Below are positions 27,470 to 36,410 of a stretch of DNA of 64,000 bases, one piece after another. The position numbers and the translations under genes were made by a program. The DNA is taken from the NCBI GenBank assembly GCA_964534275.1, contig CAZHQG010000014.1, positions 40,117 through 104,116 on the forward strand. The letters are read 5' to 3'. How positions within the stretch are numbered: position 1 is the first letter of the stretch; each line of letters starts with the position of its first letter. The DNA comes from HRBIN30 sp964534275. Lineage in GTDB: Bacteria > Desulfobacterota > Binatia > HRBIN30. The notes beneath the pieces were generated by a model, which saw only the letters and a program-made list of their open reading frames with translations, was not told the DNA's origin and made no database searches.

Positions 27470-28717
27470 TCAATCCTCTGCGGGCTGCGCTCGCAACACG
27501 ATCGCCGACTTGAGCAAAAAGCTCCCACGACCAACCACCTGGTCTCCCGGCCGCAGGCCGGAGCGGATTTCCACCCACCCATCACCGCGGCGGCCAACTT
27601 GTACGGTACGGCGTTGGAAGCGGTTCTCGGCAGTCGGCACGAACACCACGGTTGCACTGTCGAGCTCCTGCACGGCGGTATCGGGCACCGTGAGCAGCCG
27701 CTCCGGTTCGCGGATGGGAACGAACAAGCTTGCAAACATCCCCGCGCGTAAGCGGCCGGAGGAGTTCTCGACATCGCAGCGCACTTTGACCCGCCGGGTT
27801 TTTGGATCCAGCACCTCGCCAATGTAGTCGATCACGGCGGAAAAACGTTCCCCAGGGTACGCGTTCACGCGGAACTCCACCTCCATGCCCGCTTGGAGCT
27901 TTCCGAGCGCGATTTCGTCGACTTCGGCCACGAGCCACAGGCGATCTAACTGGGCAACCGTAAACAAGTGCGTTCCAGGTACGACGGCTTGCCCTGGGCT
28001 TGCCTCTCGTTCGAGCACCGTGCCCGCGATGGGAGCACGCAAGGGCAAGCCACGGGGCTCCACTGGAATCGTCGCGTCTCCTGAGAGTTGCCGTACCTCG
28101 CGTCGGGCGCGCGCCAACTCGGTGCGGGCAGCGCGCAGCTTGTTTCTCGCCACCACCACCTCCAGACGCGCGCGGTCGACTTCCTGGCGCCCGGCCGCTT
28201 GTGCTGCCCATAACCGCAGCGAGCGGGCAAGCTGCTGTTCCGCATAATCCCGCTCCGCACGTGCGGAGCGCTCCGCGGCCGCGGCCGTGCGTGCGCGTGC
28301 CAGAGCGTCCTCCCATGCCGAACTGTACAACCAAGCAAGGGTCTGCCCCGCAGCTACCCGGTCGCCGACTTGCACCAGCACCTCGCGAATGCGGCCCTCC
28401 ACCGGGGCACCGACACGCCCAACTCTTCGCGGATCGAGTTCCACGACGGCGGGGGCAATCACCGGTTCACCCACCACGCTTTCCCGAGCCACGACGACTT
28501 CGATTCCCAGGTGGTCGCGCGTCGCCTGGTCCAGTTCCACCGTGTCTTGGTCGGCAGCCACGGGGCCGGAACTCGCCGCTTCCGGCTCTGTTCGGCAGCT
28601 CGCGACGAACAAGCTCACCAGTACGGCCATGCACAACCTTGCCACCACCAGACGAACAGCCCCAGCCCACCAGCCGTCGATCGGGGCACTGCAGGATTCT
28701 GGGTTCAGGGTTCTCAT
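27470..28717 (-). CDS. czcB: Heavy-metal RND efflux pump, periplasmic adaptor lipoprotein (CzcB/CusB family)
   Basis: This 415-residue membrane fusion protein links the inner-membrane pump to the outer-membrane channel. After a long N-terminus comes a hydrophobic segment ending in the lipobox LFVASC, so the mature protein is probably lipid-anchored. It then shows a half-lipoyl motif (PVEGRIREVLVQVGDRVAAG), an Ala/Arg/Glu-rich hairpin of coiled-coil helices, the second half-lipoyl (LRAPIAGTVLEREASPGQAV) and beta-barrel segments (VNAYPGERFSAVIDYIGEVL). The start codon overlaps the czcC stop (ATGA), arguing for coupling. An internal Met just before the lipobox segment is a possible alternative start. 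It lacks the His-rich metal-binding extension of some CzcB proteins. Confidence 0.94.
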   Translation of the reverse strand: MRTLNPESCSAPIDGWWAGAVRLVVARLCMAVLVSLFVASCRTEPEAASSGPVAADQDTVELDQATRDHLGIEVVVARESVVGEPVIAPAVVELDPRRVGRVGAPVEGRIREVLVQVGDRVAAGQTLAWLYSSAWEDALARARTAAAAERSARAERDYAEQQLARSLRLWAAQAAGRQEVDRARLEVVVARNKLRAARTELARARREVRQLSGDATIPVEPRGLPLRAPIAGTVLEREASPGQAVVPGTHLFTVAQLDRLWLVAEVDEIALGKLQAGMEVEFRVNAYPGERFSAVIDYIGEVLDPKTRRVKVRCDVENSSGRLRAGMFASLFVPIREPERLLTVPDTAVQELDSATVVFVPTAENRFQRRTVQVGRRGDGWVEIRSGLRPGDQVVGRGSFLLKSAIVLRAQPAED

Positions 28718-29979
28718 GGAGCGGTGGTCTCTCCGCTAAAGATCCGCCAAGCGGTAGCCGCCGCAACCGCCTCGGCGCGGGTACCAATGGCCGTCCGCCG
28801 AGCTTCCAAGTACACCCGCTCTGCATCGACAAGCGCCACGATCTCTCCCGTCCCTTCTTCGAACGCTACGCGCGCCGCGTGACGCACGCCAGCAGCCGGC
28901 GCGAGCAGGTCCTGCTCCAACCGCTCGGCCCTCGCGGCCAGAGACCGCCAACGCGCGAGAAGACCAAACAGTTCCGCGCGCAGCCGCAGCACGGTCGCCT
29001 CCGCCTCGGCGGAAGCGGCAGACAACTCCGCGACCGCACGCTGTACGTTTCCCCAGTTGGTGTCGAACACGGGAATCGGCAACACAACGCCAGCCACCAA
29101 CGTGTCGCGGTCTTCCGTTCGCTTGTACCCTGCAGTGAGCGCCGGATCCGGAATACGCCGTGCTTGCTCGAGTTCCAGCGCGCGAAGCGCCCGCTCCTTC
29201 TCCGCAGTTGCCGCGCGATATTCTGGGTGCTGCTGCAACAGCTTTTCGACCAGATCTCTGTCGGCGTCCTCGGGAGGAACGACGACACGTGGCATCGACA
29301 ACTCTTCGGCACGCAGATCGGGTTTGGCCAACAACTGCCGAAGTGCGTTCAACGCGGTACTTTCTTGGGTTTTCAACTCCACAGCCGCAGTTCCCAAACG
29401 CGCCTCCTCCGCCTGTAACTTGAGCAGTTCCGCTGCAGGAGCTCGGCCTTGCTCGACCCGACGAGCGGCAATGTCCCGTAAACGCCCAAGGTCGGAAGCA
29501 GCGTTTTCTACGGCATCGAGTTCCGCGTGCGCCCGCACCACAGTCAGAAACCAAGTGGCGGCTTGTACGCTCACGTCTCGCTCTACGAGGCGAGCTTGCT
29601 CGTGTGCCCGTTCCCGCTCAGCCATGGCGACCGCTTGGCGTTTGGCACGCTTCCCACCCAATTCGAACAGTTGCGTCAAGGTAGCAAAGAAGTCGAGCGG
29701 GGGATTCGTGGCATGCAGGTCTGGCCGCACGCGCCAGTTTTCGCCCCGCAGTTCCAACTCGGGATTGCGCCAGCGTCCGGATTGGTACCAATGCGCCCGT
29801 GCTGCCGCCACGCGGGCTTCAGCAGCTTGCACCGCCGGCGCGCTGGCCCGGGCAAGGGCAATCGCGGTCTCGAGTTCGAGTGCCGCACAGCGCGCGCGGG
29901 GAAGGACGACGACGCCAACCATCAAGCACGCTCGAAACACCAGCCACTTCCGTGAACACAGGCTTTTTCTTGCCGGCAC
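28714..29979 (-). CDS. czcC: Heavy-metal RND efflux pump, outer-membrane channel (CzcC/TolC family)
   Basis: This protein of about 421 residues is an outer-membrane factor. It has a signal peptide (KWLVFRACLMVGVVVLP ... CAALE), then two repeats of the long-helix domain: LETAIALARASAPAVQAAEA, WRNPELELRGENW, the Ala/Glu/Arg coiled coil, RIPDPALTAGYK and VVLPIPVFDTNWGNVQRAV. Together with CzcB and CzcA it makes a continuous exit duct. The start is uncertain: I use the GTG at 29977-29979, which puts the signal peptide at the N-terminus and leaves about 35 bp to the divergent gene. An ATG at 30033 would overlap that gene. It is the first gene of the operon. Confidence 0.9.
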   Translation of the reverse strand: MPARKSLCSRKWLVFRACLMVGVVVLPRARCAALELETAIALARASAPAVQAAEARVAAARAHWYQSGRWRNPELELRGENWRVRPDLHATNPPLDFFATLTQLFELGGKRAKRQAVAMAERERAHEQARLVERDVSVQAATWFLTVVRAHAELDAVENAASDLGRLRDIAARRVEQGRAPAAELLKLQAEEARLGTAAVELKTQESTALNALRQLLAKPDLRAEELSMPRVVVPPEDADRDLVEKLLQQHPEYRAATAEKERALRALELEQARRIPDPALTAGYKRTEDRDTLVAGVVLPIPVFDTNWGNVQRAVAELSAASAEAEATVLRLRAELFGLLARWRSLAARAERLEQDLLAPAAGVRHAARVAFEEGTGEIVALVDAERVYLEARRTAIGTRAEAVAAATAWRIFSGETTAP

Positions 29980-30013
29980 CAGCGCTATCCCAGCAGGCGC
30001 TGAGGTTCGGATC

Positions 30014-31114
30014 GTGGGAGCATCCTGTCGCATATGCGCAAACAACGGGGCCGTTTCTACAAGATGGTATGCGAGTTGGCTAGTGGCGACGTTCTTCTGG
30101 AGCGCTCTCCCGGCGGCTGCACTGGAACCGCAAGGCCCCCTACCCGTGCGCAACTTCCAGCCGATTCGGCAGATCTTCCTCCACTTCCCGGTCGGGGCAG
30201 CAAAAGTTCTCCACGATGGCGAGGCAAAGCTCAGCGTGGAGACCACGCAAAGCAACGTGATTGCCACCGACCACGGGCGGATTCAGGCGCTGCTTAAATT
30301 CGAGCAAAACCGCACCGCGATCCGTGGTGCGCTCGGTATCGGGGCGGGTTGGGAAGTCGCCTTCGATCTCCCGTTTCTTTCGCGCTTCGGTGGCTTTCTC
30401 GATCCCGTCATCGACAGCACAGAGGACCTATTCGGCGCGTTCAATCCAGAGCGGAAACTCTTTCCCAACAACTCGTTCGGCGGTTTCCGGGTGTTGCGGG
30501 ATGGTCGGGTGCTCTTTCACGGCCCGCGGCAAATCTTGGAACTGGGGGACCTTGCCTTCAGTGCTCAGCGCGAAGTGTGGAAGCACAAGCGCGGGAACTT
30601 GGCGGGACGCGTAGCTATCGAGCTCCCCACCGGGCGCACCAGCGCCGTGTGGGGTAGCGGTACGGTAGACTTGGGCGCGGGCTTGGCCCTCGACTACGAA
30701 CTGTGGCCCGAGCACGTGTGGCTGTACGGGAATCTCGGTGGCATTGCGCCCGTGGGCCGCGTTACCCAAGCGCGACTCGCTCTCGATCCGTTTTTGCAAC
30801 AAGCCGTCGCGTTCGAATGGTTGTGGAGCCAGCGGACGTCTTTGTTCCTTCAACAAGAACTGTACACGAGCCCGTTTCGGGGACTTCATTCATCGGTACT
30901 CGAGGGTACGATCGTCGAGCTGGCAGTCGGGTTGTCGCGGCGGTTCGGACCCGCAGCGGTATGGATTGCCGGGGTCGACAACGTGAGCGGTGTGGCGCAG
31001 GCAGCGGACTTCTCGCTCATGCTGGGCGTGCACCTGCGCTGGGATCCTGGTCCTTTGTCAGCCCCCCAGCTCGCGCCCCGCTGTCGCCGGCAACTTCCAG
31101 CCAACCGCCACTAG
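30014..31114 (+). CDS. DUF3187-family outer-membrane protein
   Basis: This protein of about 366 residues has a hydrophobic leader (WYASWLVATFFWSALPAAA) followed by PLPVRNFQPIRQIFLHFP, the typical opening of DUF3187 proteins. The rest is beta-rich (WEVAFDLPFLSRFGGFLDP, GRVAIELPTGRTSAVWGSG, WLYGNLGGIAPVG), in keeping with a beta-barrel at the outer membrane. Function is unknown for the family. I chose the GTG at 30014, which has TGAGG upstream and gives a complete signal peptide. The long in-frame extension upstream is antisense to czcC and not credible. It is divergent from the metal-efflux operon, so a shared control region and a link to metal stress are possible. Its 3' end overlaps the convergent methyltransferase gene by 57 bp. 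Confidence 0.78.
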   Translation: MGASCRICANNGAVSTRWYASWLVATFFWSALPAAALEPQGPLPVRNFQPIRQIFLHFPVGAAKVLHDGEAKLSVETTQSNVIATDHGRIQALLKFEQNRTAIRGALGIGAGWEVAFDLPFLSRFGGFLDPVIDSTEDLFGAFNPERKLFPNNSFGGFRVLRDGRVLFHGPRQILELGDLAFSAQREVWKHKRGNLAGRVAIELPTGRTSAVWGSGTVDLGAGLALDYELWPEHVWLYGNLGGIAPVGRVTQARLALDPFLQQAVAFEWLWSQRTSLFLQQELYTSPFRGLHSSVLEGTIVELAVGLSRRFGPAAVWIAGVDNVSGVAQAADFSLMLGVHLRWDPGPLSAPQLAPRCRRQLPANRH

Positions 31115-31822
31115 GGCGGGGTCCGACCGGGTCGCATCCACATTCTGAAATCCCGCAGCATTCAAGACCGCCCCAACTGCCGTCGGTGTGCGCCACGGTT
31201 GCGTTTTCCGCGGCACTGGCTCCGGAGGAGCGCTGGTCACGAACAGAAACGCGCCCGCGGGTGCAAGCGCCGAATGGACAAGGGAACCAAGCTGGGCAAG
31301 CTGGCCTAAAGAGAAATCATCCCAACGCGGGGCCACACAAATGGCCAAATCTGGCTCGCGACGCATCAGGTAGCTCGCCGCGTCCAGCCGGTCGCCAATC
31401 ACGAACTCGCATCGGCCTGCGACCTCTGGAGGCACCACGCTGCGGCCGAACCACACTTCACGAGGACTGCGCCGCAAGCATATAAGGGACAAATGCTTCG
31501 TTTCGCGGAGCAGCGGCCAAGCGTAGCTTGCGCACCCGACACCCAGGTCGAGCACGACGGTATCGAGGCTGTACGCCTGCCGCCGCTCCACAAAAGAACG
31601 CAAGAACGTTCGCGCTGCGTCCTGGCTCGCACGCAGCCCGTGACATTCGAACTGGTTCAAATAATACGCGTCGAGCCGTCGGCCGAGCCAAGTTCTACCT
31701 TCCACCTGGTTTCGCAACGCGTATTCGATCCACTCTGGCGAGTCGGGACCGTGGGCGAGCAAAAGCTGGGCGCTCCGGCAGTAGCGCGCAGCTAGCGGCA
31801 GCAGAAGTTTTGCCCAGTCCAT
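31058..31822 (-). CDS. Putative class I SAM-dependent methyltransferase
   Basis: This 254-residue protein has a Rossmann-type methyltransferase core. Motif I is TVVLDLGVGCASYAWPLL, later strands are FVIGDRLDAASYLMRREPDL and AICVAPRWDDFSL, and ALAPAGAFLFVTSAPP is the post-motif strand. The N-terminal 80 residues are helical (LLLPLAARYCRSAQLLLAHG). The substrate is unknown. The motif I glycines are GxGxA rather than the usual GxGxG, so activity is not certain. I start at the ATG at 31820-31822; a GTG nine bases upstream is also open. It is convergent with the DUF3187 gene and divergent from polA. Confidence 0.72.
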   Translation of the reverse strand: MDWAKLLLPLAARYCRSAQLLLAHGPDSPEWIEYALRNQVEGRTWLGRRLDAYYLNQFECHGLRASQDAARTFLRSFVERRQAYSLDTVVLDLGVGCASYAWPLLRETKHLSLICLRRSPREVWFGRSVVPPEVAGRCEFVIGDRLDAASYLMRREPDLAICVAPRWDDFSLGQLAQLGSLVHSALAPAGAFLFVTSAPPEPVPRKTQPWRTPTAVGAVLNAAGFQNVDATRSDPALVAVGWKLPATAGRELGG

Positions 31823-32065
31823 GCGCAGCACACGCTACGGCTCACTCTAGCCGCAGGCAAGAAGACAAAATGGACGGGCGCACCGCGCCGTACGCCAAGG
31901 GCGCGCGCGCTCACCGTACACGCATGCCATTACCTTTCGCAAAGCAGCGTCGACGAGGCTGCCCTCGGGTGGGCGCACCACAGTTCCTCCGGTTCGGAAC
32001 TGCAAGATGGTTTGCCACTCTCGATTGCGCCCGCGGCAAGCCCTTTGTTAGCCTCGCTCTCAGCT

Positions 32066-34660
32066 ATGTCCGGGGCGGAACGTACATTGTACCTGATCGA
32101 CGCCACCTCTTACGTTTACCGGGCGTTCTTTGCCCTGCCGCGGTTGACGAACCCCAAAGGTGAGCCTGTCCAGGCGGTGTTTGGCTTCGCCAAAATGCTG
32201 CTCAAATTCCTGCGCCAGGTGGAGCCAAAGTATGCGGCGGCGGTGTTCGACGCCCCTGGGCGAACGTTTCGAGACGATTTGTTCGAGCACTACAAAGCCA
32301 CTCGGCCCCCTACTCCGAACGAGCTCGTGGCACAACTTCCGCTCGTCCGTGCAGTTGTCGAGGGTGTCGGTCTACCCCTAGTGATGATCTCCGGCGTCGA
32401 GGCTGACGACGTGATCGCCAGTTTAGCAAGCCGCTGGGTCGAGCAGGGGGGCGAGGTGATCATTGTCAGTGGCGACAAAGACCTTCTCCAACTCGTCGAC
32501 GGTGGCGTTCGTGTGTGGGATACCATGTACGACCGCTGGTACAATGCCGCCGAGGTCGAAAAGAAATTCGGTATTCGGCCGGAACAAGTGCCCGACTTCA
32601 TCGCTCTGGTCGGTGACAGCGTCGACAACATTCCCGGAGTCAAAGGAATCGGGGAAAAGACCGCGCAAATCCTTCTGCGCCGTTTTGGTTCTCTCGAGAA
32701 CATTCTGGCCAATGTGGACAAGATTGCAGAAAGCCGAGAGATTCGCGGAGCGCGCAACGTGGCGGCGGCGCTGCGCGCACAAGCATCCACTGCGCAGCTC
32801 GGGTACGAGTTGGCCCGCGTGCGGCGCGATGTGCCCTTGGCGCTGACCGAAGAAGACCTTGCCGTGCGGTCGCTGGACTTCGAACGGCTCCGGCCACTCT
32901 TTCTCCACCTCGGTTTCTACTCGTTGCTGCGTGAGCTGCCTCGTCCAGCCGCCGCCGTGGAACCCGCTCACCGTGCGGCAGAAGAACCGAGCCAAGTCGG
33001 CGCGTATTTGGAAGAAGCTCGGTCGGCCGGCCTCCTTGCATGTGCCTCCACTCGAAGTGAAAACGAACTCACCGTCGTGCTCGCCCGCCCCGATGGCGTC
33101 GTGCTGGTGGTGCCGGCGAGCGTGCTCGCCCCCCGCGACCTTCTCGAGCGTGCGTTGAACCTGCGCGCCACGCGCCTGGTTGCTCATGACCTCAAACGCG
33201 ACCTCCGTCAGACATCGGCCGAAGAATGCCCAACCGCCGGAGCGTTCGACGTCATGGTGGCCGCATATCTGCTGGAGGCGCCCGCTCCGGCCGCCTTGGA
33301 AAACGTCGCCGAGTTTTACCTCGGGCAGCGTTTGCCGCACTTTCGCACCGACGTACCGTCGACAGTGGCGGGGGTTACGGCACTGGTGCCGCTCGAATCC
33401 GTGTTGCGCGGCCTGCTCGTAAAGCACGGTATGGCGACGCTCTTCGAACAGGTGGAGGCGCCGTTGGTGGGCGTTCTTGCGCGCATGGAGGCTGCGGGTG
33501 TGCACGTGGATACGGAAGCGCTGCGAGCCGTGGGCGAGGAACTTTCCAGGAGAATGGAGAACCTGACTCGCGAAATTTACGAACTGGCCGGAACCGAGTT
33601 CAACATTGCTTCGCCGCAACAGCTCCGGGAGGTGTTGTTCGAGCGGTTGCGCTTGCCGACCCGCGGGATCCGTCGGGGGAAAACCGGTTTGTCCACGGAC
33701 GTGGACGTGCTCACCCGTCTAGCGAGCCTTCATCCGCTTCCCGCCAAGATTCTCGAGTACCGCAGCGTCGCGAAGTTGCATTCCACCTACGTGGAGGGGC
33801 TGCTCGCTGCGGTCGACCCGCGCACCGGCCGGTTGCACACCACCTTCAACCAGTGTGTCACTGCCACCGGACGGCTGAGTTCCACGGAACCAAACTTACA
33901 AAACATTCCCGTTCGCGGTGAGGAGGGCATGCTCATTCGCCAGTGCTTCACCGCTCCCCCAGGACACAAACTGGTCGTTGCCGATTATTCCCAAATCGAG
34001 TTGCGGCTGTTAGCGCATTTTTCCGAAGACCCGGTCCTGTGCGCCTCGTTTCACAACAACGAGGACGTGCATGCGCGCACCGCCGCTGAGGTATTCGGAA
34101 TCGACGCAGCCAGCGTCACCCGCGACCAACGACGCGTTGCCAAAATGATCAACTTTGGTGTTCTGTACGGGATGGGAGCTGCATCTTTGGCAAAGGAGCT
34201 AGGAATCCCGGTGTCCGAGGCCCAGCACTACATCGATCAGTACTTCACGCGCTACGCGCGGGTGCGGCAGTACCTCGATCAGGTGGTCGAAACGGCTCGC
34301 CAGCGCGGGTTTGTCACCACTTTACTCGGCCGCCGGCGCTCGGTCCCCGAGCTTGCCAGCCCAGATCGGGCAGCGGCACAAGCCGCCGAGCGCATCGCAT
34401 TCAACACGCCCATCCAAGGCTCGGCAGCCGACATCATCAAGCTGGCGATGGTTCAGCTCGACGACGCGATTCGCCAGCGGCAACTTGCTGCGCGCATGAC
34501 CTTGCAGGTGCACGACGAGCTCGTCTTCGAGGTTGCCGAGAGCGACGTGGAAGCGATGCAATCCCTCGCGCGCTCGGTCATGGAAAGCGTAGTGAGGCTA
34601 CGCGTTCCCCTGGTGGTCGACATCGGCGTGGGCAGCAACTGGGCCGCAGCGCACCGCTGA
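32066..34660 (+). CDS. polA: DNA polymerase I, with apparently inactive 3'-5' exonuclease domain
   Basis: This 864-residue protein has the three Pol I regions. Residues 1 to about 290 are the 5'-3' flap nuclease (YLIDATSYVYRAFFALPRL, SGVEADDVIASLA, ALVGDSVDNIPGVKGIGEKT). Residues about 300-480 align with the proofreading exonuclease. The polymerase follows with VVADYSQIELRLLAHFSED, RRVAKMINFGVLYGMG and LQVHDELVFE. In the exonuclease part, the motif I Asp-x-Glu is replaced by the stretch ACASTRSENEL and the motif III Asp is Ala (APAALENVA). Only the motif II region (HDLKRDL) remains, so proofreading is probably lost, as in Taq-type enzymes. The ATG at 32066 fits the family start. It is followed by the sigma factor gene 20 bp downstream. 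Confidence 0.96.
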   Translation: MSGAERTLYLIDATSYVYRAFFALPRLTNPKGEPVQAVFGFAKMLLKFLRQVEPKYAAAVFDAPGRTFRDDLFEHYKATRPPTPNELVAQLPLVRAVVEGVGLPLVMISGVEADDVIASLASRWVEQGGEVIIVSGDKDLLQLVDGGVRVWDTMYDRWYNAAEVEKKFGIRPEQVPDFIALVGDSVDNIPGVKGIGEKTAQILLRRFGSLENILANVDKIAESREIRGARNVAAALRAQASTAQLGYELARVRRDVPLALTEEDLAVRSLDFERLRPLFLHLGFYSLLRELPRPAAAVEPAHRAAEEPSQVGAYLEEARSAGLLACASTRSENELTVVLARPDGVVLVVPASVLAPRDLLERALNLRATRLVAHDLKRDLRQTSAEECPTAGAFDVMVAAYLLEAPAPAALENVAEFYLGQRLPHFRTDVPSTVAGVTALVPLESVLRGLLVKHGMATLFEQVEAPLVGVLARMEAAGVHVDTEALRAVGEELSRRMENLTREIYELAGTEFNIASPQQLREVLFERLRLPTRGIRRGKTGLSTDVDVLTRLASLHPLPAKILEYRSVAKLHSTYVEGLLAAVDPRTGRLHTTFNQCVTATGRLSSTEPNLQNIPVRGEEGMLIRQCFTAPPGHKLVVADYSQIELRLLAHFSEDPVLCASFHNNEDVHARTAAEVFGIDAASVTRDQRRVAKMINFGVLYGMGAASLAKELGIPVSEAQHYIDQYFTRYARVRQYLDQVVETARQRGFVTTLLGRRRSVPELASPDRAAAQAAERIAFNTPIQGSAADIIKLAMVQLDDAIRQRQLAARMTLQVHDELVFEVAESDVEAMQSLARSVMESVVRLRVPLVVDIGVGSNWAAAHR

Positions 34661-34680
34661 GCTGAATAGAATCCGCGCGT

Positions 34681-35286
34681 GTGCGTCATTCGCCAGGTGT
34701 TACCGTGGAACGAACCGATACGGAGCTGGTTGAGCAAGCCCGACGTGGAGACAAAGAAGCCTTTCGGGAGCTCTTCGAGAGGTATCAAAAGAAAGTGATG
34801 TCGATTGCGCTCGGTATGGTCAACAATGTCGACGACGCCATGGAGATCGTGCAGGACACCTTCGTGAAAGCTTACGAGAACCTCGAGGGGTTCAAGGGCG
34901 AATCGAGCTTTTACACTTGGTTGTTTCGCATCACGGTCAACCGTGCCATCGACCTCCGCCGCCACCGTAGGCGCAATCCCACGGTTGGCTTGCAGGATGA
35001 ATTTGGCTTCCCGGACTCCGACGAGCCGTACGACGAAGTCCTGGCCGACCCTGAAGCCAAGACGGACCCGGTGCGCCAAGTGGAATCCCGCGAGATTGGA
35101 ACTCGCGTAGCCGAGGCCATCTCCGAGTTGACGCCCTACCACAAAGCCGTAATACTCCTGCGGGAAATCGAGGGTTTATCTTACGAAGAGATCAGCCGCG
35201 TGTTGCAGTGCTCGAAAGGTACCGTGATGAGCCGCCTGCACTACGCCCGCAAGAAACTCCAGAGCAAGTTGAAGGATTTACTGTGA
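34681..35286 (+). CDS. ECF-type RNA polymerase sigma factor (RpoE-like)
   Basis: This protein of about 201 residues has sigma region 2 at about 25-95 (RGDKEAFRELFERYQKKVMS, DDAMEIVQDTFVKAYENL, SFYTWLFRITVNRAIDLRR). Region 4 lies at about 140-195 (ISELTPYHKAVILLREIEGL, SYEEISRVLQCSKGTVMSRL). Regions 1 and 3 are missing, as in ECF sigma factors that respond to envelope stress. The gene next to it encodes a zinc-finger anti-sigma, so release from that membrane protein should control it. The GTG at 34681 is listed; a second GTG at 34705 has AGGTG nearby and may be the true start. It lies immediately after polA. Confidence 0.95.
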   Translation: MRHSPGVTVERTDTELVEQARRGDKEAFRELFERYQKKVMSIALGMVNNVDDAMEIVQDTFVKAYENLEGFKGESSFYTWLFRITVNRAIDLRRHRRRNPTVGLQDEFGFPDSDEPYDEVLADPEAKTDPVRQVESREIGTRVAEAISELTPYHKAVILLREIEGLSYEEISRVLQCSKGTVMSRLHYARKKLQSKLKDLL

Positions 35287-35326
35287 GGAAGTGCTTGCCG
35301 GTACCAGCCAAATCAGGAGTGCACGG

Positions 35327-35881
35327 ATGTCTCCCCAAGTCGAATTGTTGAGCTGTCGCGAAGCGCAAGAGCTCGTCCCGTTGTTTGTCGATGGCGAGTT
35401 GGATGCGGCGCGGATGCGGGCGGTGGCACTGCACGGAGCCCAGTGCGCGCTCTGTGATGGAGAAATTCGCCAACTCGAACGGCTCCAACTGGTTTTGAGG
35501 GAGCACATCGAGCAGCGCCTCGCAGGTGTGGCAAGCGAAGATTTGTGGAAGCGAATCGAGAGCAAGCTTCGAAAGCCTCCGCTCCCATGGTGGCGACGGC
35601 TACACGAGGCGGCTGCCGCCTGGCGCTGGCAACCGCAAGTGCTGTGGCCAGCCTTTGCGGTGTTCGCCATTGCCGCGCTCGCGACGGCGCTTTACTTGCG
35701 AACGAACGCTCCGGTGGGGACAACCGGCGGAACCATGGTTGCAGGGGCGGAGCCGCCAGCATGGATCGACTCGCTTGAAGCTGACGTTGGCTCCGTAGCC
35801 GTGATCGACGATCTGCAGAACCACACCACGGTGCTCTGGGTAAGCGACGAACTTCCGCTGGCAGGAGGAAACGATCGGTGA
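35327..35881 (+). CDS. Zinc-finger transmembrane anti-sigma factor
   Basis: This 184-residue protein has a zf-HC2 domain at the N-terminus: Cys10 in LLSCREAQELV, then HGAQCALC giving His36, Cys40 and Cys43 (the H-x3-C-x2-C pattern). One membrane helix follows near 103-125 (LWPAFAVFAIAALATALYL), then an outside tail of about 60 residues ending in LQNHTTVLWVSDELPL. It should hold the preceding sigma factor at the membrane until an envelope signal triggers release. An AGGAG site lies eight bases before the ATG at 35327. The stop overlaps the GTG start of the next gene. Confidence 0.9.
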   Translation: MSPQVELLSCREAQELVPLFVDGELDAARMRAVALHGAQCALCDGEIRQLERLQLVLREHIEQRLAGVASEDLWKRIESKLRKPPLPWWRRLHEAAAAWRWQPQVLWPAFAVFAIAALATALYLRTNAPVGTTGGTMVAGAEPPAWIDSLEADVGSVAVIDDLQNHTTVLWVSDELPLAGGNDR

Positions 35882-36369
35882 AACAGTTGTCGGTAGTGGT
35901 AGCCAGCACGCTATGTTACCTGGCAGGCGCAGACAGTAGTGTTGCTCAGGTCGGTAGCCGCAGCCCCACAGTGATGCTGCTGGAGCCTGTACCTGCAGTA
36001 GAGATCCGGATCGGTGCCGTTGTGGCAAGCAATTCCGGGCACGGCTTCGATCCGCGACTCGTGGCCTTGCGCCAGCAGTTTCACAGCTTGTTTCCGTACA
36101 ACTCGTACCAGCTTGTGAAGGAAGAGAGGAAGCGCGTTCCCTGGGGAGGGAAAGCGAACTTCGACATTCCTGGAGGGCGTTACGTGATCGTGGTTCCCCG
36201 CGAGTTTCGCAGTGGGCGGATCGCCATGAAGGTTCTTGTCATCGAGGGAGCCCGGCCCATCGTGGACACTTCATTGGCGCTGCGCAACCACGGAACGCTG
36301 CTCGTAGGCGGGCCACGCCAGTCGAACGGGGTCTTGATTCTCTCGATCGGGGCGGACACACTCGACTGA
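35878..36369 (+). CDS. Hypothetical exported protein of the sigma/anti-sigma operon
   Basis: This 163-residue protein starts at a GTG overlapping the anti-sigma stop (GTGA). Its N-terminus (KQLSVVVASTLCYLAGADSS VAQ) looks like a Sec signal peptide. The mature part is beta-rich: FHSLFPYNSYQLVKEERKRV, GGRYVIVVPREFRSGRIAMK and NHGTLLVGGPRQSNGVLILS. I do not recognise a named family. Similar small proteins occur behind ECF sigma/anti-sigma pairs, and the tight coupling suggests a role in the same envelope-stress response or as a target of it. Confidence 0.75.
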   Translation: MKQLSVVVASTLCYLAGADSSVAQVGSRSPTVMLLEPVPAVEIRIGAVVASNSGHGFDPRLVALRQQFHSLFPYNSYQLVKEERKRVPWGGKANFDIPGGRYVIVVPREFRSGRIAMKVLVIEGARPIVDTSLALRNHGTLLVGGPRQSNGVLILSIGADTLD

Positions 36370-36410
36370 CCGAATAGGTCACCGAGTTTACCCACGAGGA
36401 GGTACGGGCA

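Noticed and set aside
29057..30013. Long plus-strand extension of the DUF3187 frame
   Set aside because: It is antisense to czcC, rich in Ser/Arg/Ala with no domain, and lies before the signal peptide; a product of base composition.
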